A stretch of 64,000 nt of DNA from Puffinus mauretanicus. Its lineage: Eukaryota; Chordata; Aves; Procellariiformes; Procellariidae. Shown one piece after another: positions 62,260-64,000 of this stretch. Where the stretch lies: assembly GCA_023333565.1 (NCBI GenBank), contig JAJKFH010000864.1, forward strand, positions 419,979-483,978. The letters are read 5' to 3'. The position numbers and the translations under genes were made by a program. Each line of letters starts with the position of its first letter. Positions within the stretch are counted from its first letter, which is position 1. The notes beneath the pieces were generated by a model. It had not been told where the DNA came from. It searched no databases and saw only the letters and a list, made by a program, of their open reading frames with translations.

Positions 62260-63052
62260 TCTTCTACAGGGCTGTCTTTCAGATCTGGTCGGCTTGCATA
62301 TGTTGCTTCAATGGTTTCTAAGCAGTCATGATGTACTGGTTCTCCTGTGTTTCCCTCTAGGAAGGAAGCTGGGTTGACAATGTTAGCGACTATTATTTCC
62401 ACATCATCCTGTTCTACCAATATAGCCTGGTATCTTAGAAATCTTTGTTGAGAAAGCCAATGTCCACCCTTCGCTTCCAGTACTGCAGATACTGTGTGGG
62501 ACACTAGCACAGTCATTTTCTGACCCAGAGTGAATTTTCGGGCTTCTTGTATGTTTAGTATTACAGCTGCGACTGCCCGCAAGCATCCAGGCCAGCCCTT
62601 CGCAGTTGTATCCAACTGTTTGGAAAAGTAGGCAACTGCTCATCGATCGGGACCCAAATTCAGTGCCAGTATCCCAGAGCAACCCCTTGTTTTTTGTGGG
62701 AAAAGAGGAGAAATGGCTTACTCACATCTGGGAGCCCTAAGGCTGGAGCTGACATCAAGGCTTTCTTTAGTTTCTCAAAGGCTCGTACGGCCTGGTTGTT
62801 CCATTCAAGGTGTCCCTGGTTGGTAGTTATTAGGGCATATAATGGTTTAACAAGCAGTCCATAATTATAAATCCACAGCTGACACCACCCAGTCATTCCC
62901 AAGAAAGTCCGTAACTCTTTCACTGTTCGAGGTCTCTGGGTTTGGCAGATTGCCTCTTTGCGGGCTTGTCCCAAAGTTCTTTCCCCAGCACTGATTTCAT
63001 AGCCTAAATAAATCACTTTGCACTGTATTACTTGGGCTTTCTTCTTAGACAC
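62260..63052 (-). pseudogene. pol: pol: reverse transcriptase thumb and connection
   Basis: This continues the polymerase between palm and RNase H. The frame 63052-62660 carries VIYLGYEIS and LRTFLGMTGWC, blocks typical of the gammaretroviral thumb. It shifts frame near 62672 and meets a TGA at 62640-62642, which follows CGA and could be a CpG transition. It then continues through AYFSKQLD, GWPGCLRAVAAV and LVSHTVSAVLE to about 62260. The sequence similarity pattern (thumb, connection, tether) places the element with class I, gammaretrovirus-like ERVs. The open segments are each over 100 codons, so decay is moderate. Confidence 0.88.
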
Positions 63053-63518
63053 CCGGCCCCAAGAAATTTAATAGACTCACCGTCCAGGTGATACAATCGT
63101 TCTCTGTTTCGGTGGCAATCAGGATATCATCTACGTATTGTAGCAGTTTTCCCTTTTCAGACGGGATTTCCCATGATTCCAAGTCCTTTGCAAGCTGATT
63201 GCCAAAAATGGTAGGGCTATTTTTGAATCCTTGTGGCAACACCGTCCAGGTGAATTGAGTCTTGCGACCGGTTTTGGGGTTTTCCCATTCGAATGCAAAC
63301 AATCTTTGGCTGGCTTCATGGAGAGGGAGGCAAAAGAAGGCATCTTTCAAGTCTGTAACAGTAAACCAGGCTAATTCAGGTGTTAGTGTAGTCAACAGAG
63401 TATATGGATTTGCCACCACGGGGTAGAGATCCTCAGTTACCTTGTTTACGGCCCGTAGATCCTGGACTACACGATACGACCCGTCAGGCTTACGAACTGG
63501 TAATATGGGTGTGTTAAA
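63045..63518 (-). pseudogene. pol: pol: reverse transcriptase fingers and palm
   Basis: The minus-strand frame begins with NTPILPVRKPDGSYR (about 63515) and runs to 63045. The palm shows the first catalytic aspartate in VTDLKDAFF, the LPQGFKNSPTIF block, and the YVDD box at 63137-63126 (QYVDDILIA). These are the residues needed for DNA polymerisation, all present. The frame ends at a TAA just after a break near 63055, where the frame changes into the thumb. The LPQGFKNSP and YVDD combination is characteristic of gammaretrovirus-like polymerases. Confidence 0.92.
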
Positions 63519-64000
63519 ATTAATTGTAAAAATTTTTCAATTATCGGCCGAATTCCTTCTCCATCTTCTCTCTTTAGGGGATATTGCTTACTCCTTATTG
63601 GTTGTTGGTTTCCCTTTTTAAGTTTAACTTCAACAGGTAATGCATTCTTTGCTCTTCTGGGTACATCGGTAGCCCATACCCCAGGGTATACCTGATTTAA
63701 GACTTCCTCCCTAATTTCTCCTTTTATGGAAGGACTGGTTAAGAATAAACTCAGGATTTGAATGTATTCTTGATCTTTTACTTTCAGAGAAATTTCTCCT
63801 TTTTCGAATATAATTTTTGCACCTAATTGTTCTAGCAAGTCTCTTCCCAATAGGGCCTTTGGAGAGTTGGGCATATATAGAAATCTGTGAATTCCCCAGT
63901 TTATATTTTAAAGGTTTACAAAAATACGCCTTTTCATTATGGCCAGTTGCCCCTTTTATCATGATGTAATCATTCTCCAGGGGCATCAAGGCTTGATTCA
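63467..64000 (-). pseudogene. pol: pol: protease C-terminus and reverse transcriptase N-terminus, broken
   Basis: At the window edge the minus strand encodes part of the protease (frame from about 63989) up to a frame change near 63880. The next frame then gives ALLGRDLLEQLGA, the conserved protease C-terminal helix, followed by the reverse transcriptase N-terminus (PIRSKQYPLKREDGEGIRP, then IEKFLQ). A second break near 63520 removes around 40 bp, including the strand that normally precedes the NTPI block, and changes frame. The protease active-site triad would lie before the window edge and is not seen. gag and the 5' LTR are also beyond 64000. Confidence 0.82.

Noticed and set aside
1..64000. 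CRISPR array, bacterial operon, riboswitch, tRNA or rRNA
   Set aside because: No spaced identical direct repeats, no tRNA B-box with acceptor pairing, and no bacterial-type gene packing. The content is that of a bird nuclear genome.

Overview
The window reads as nuclear DNA from a bird. The main evidence is three CR1 LINE copies with the reverse-transcriptase signature (FADD or YADD) and the CR1 3' end (copies of ATTCTATG-like or GATTCTGTGA-like octamers), together with long terminal repeats (LTRs) of the kind common in bird genomes and a gammaretrovirus-like endogenous retrovirus. No host protein-coding gene, tRNA or rRNA could be supported. The short open frames on both strands look like what AT-rich DNA of this length gives by chance. 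The window is best described as intergenic or deep-intronic sequence with repeats concentrated in the right half.

Left part (1-31640): mostly unique AT-rich sequence with few transposons. It holds a worn CR1-like fragment (about 8670-9070), a near-identical 336 bp direct repeat (10927-11262 and 12164-12498), and a degenerate tandem array of about nine units of roughly 155 bp whose units end in GGTTAGAGTTAGG-like, telomere-motif-like sequence (about 18340-19650). A weak candidate exon lies on the minus strand at 28558-28644.

Middle (31641-37862): a nested transposon block. A minus-strand retroviral remnant has LTR B (34172-34750), a lysine-tRNA-like primer binding site, about 235 bp of leader, a purine-rich tract and LTR A (31646-32746). 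A minus-strand CR1 (32797-33910) sits in its interior. The two LTRs belong to related but different families, yet the outer flanks (ATGTA and ATATA) look like one target-site duplication. To the right lie old CR1-like fragments and then a 2 kb plus-strand CR1 (35800-37862).

Right part (37863-64000): mostly unique sequence, a third CR1 fragment (45645-46475), an LTR-like stretch with four 36 bp direct repeats (47708-47852), AT-rich palindromic simple sequence, and at the right edge the 3' two-thirds of a minus-strand gammaretrovirus-like provirus. That provirus shows, in transcript order (decreasing coordinates), protease, reverse transcriptase, RNase H, integrase, an env reduced to its two ends, a polypurine tract and a 595 bp LTR. 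Its pol gene is broken by at least eight frame changes and two nonsense codons although most catalytic residues are still visible. Its 5' LTR and gag lie beyond position 64000.

I found no undescribed functional system. The items most worth checking are the 155 bp array, the provirus with mismatched LTRs, the recent 336 bp duplication and the 36 bp repeats.
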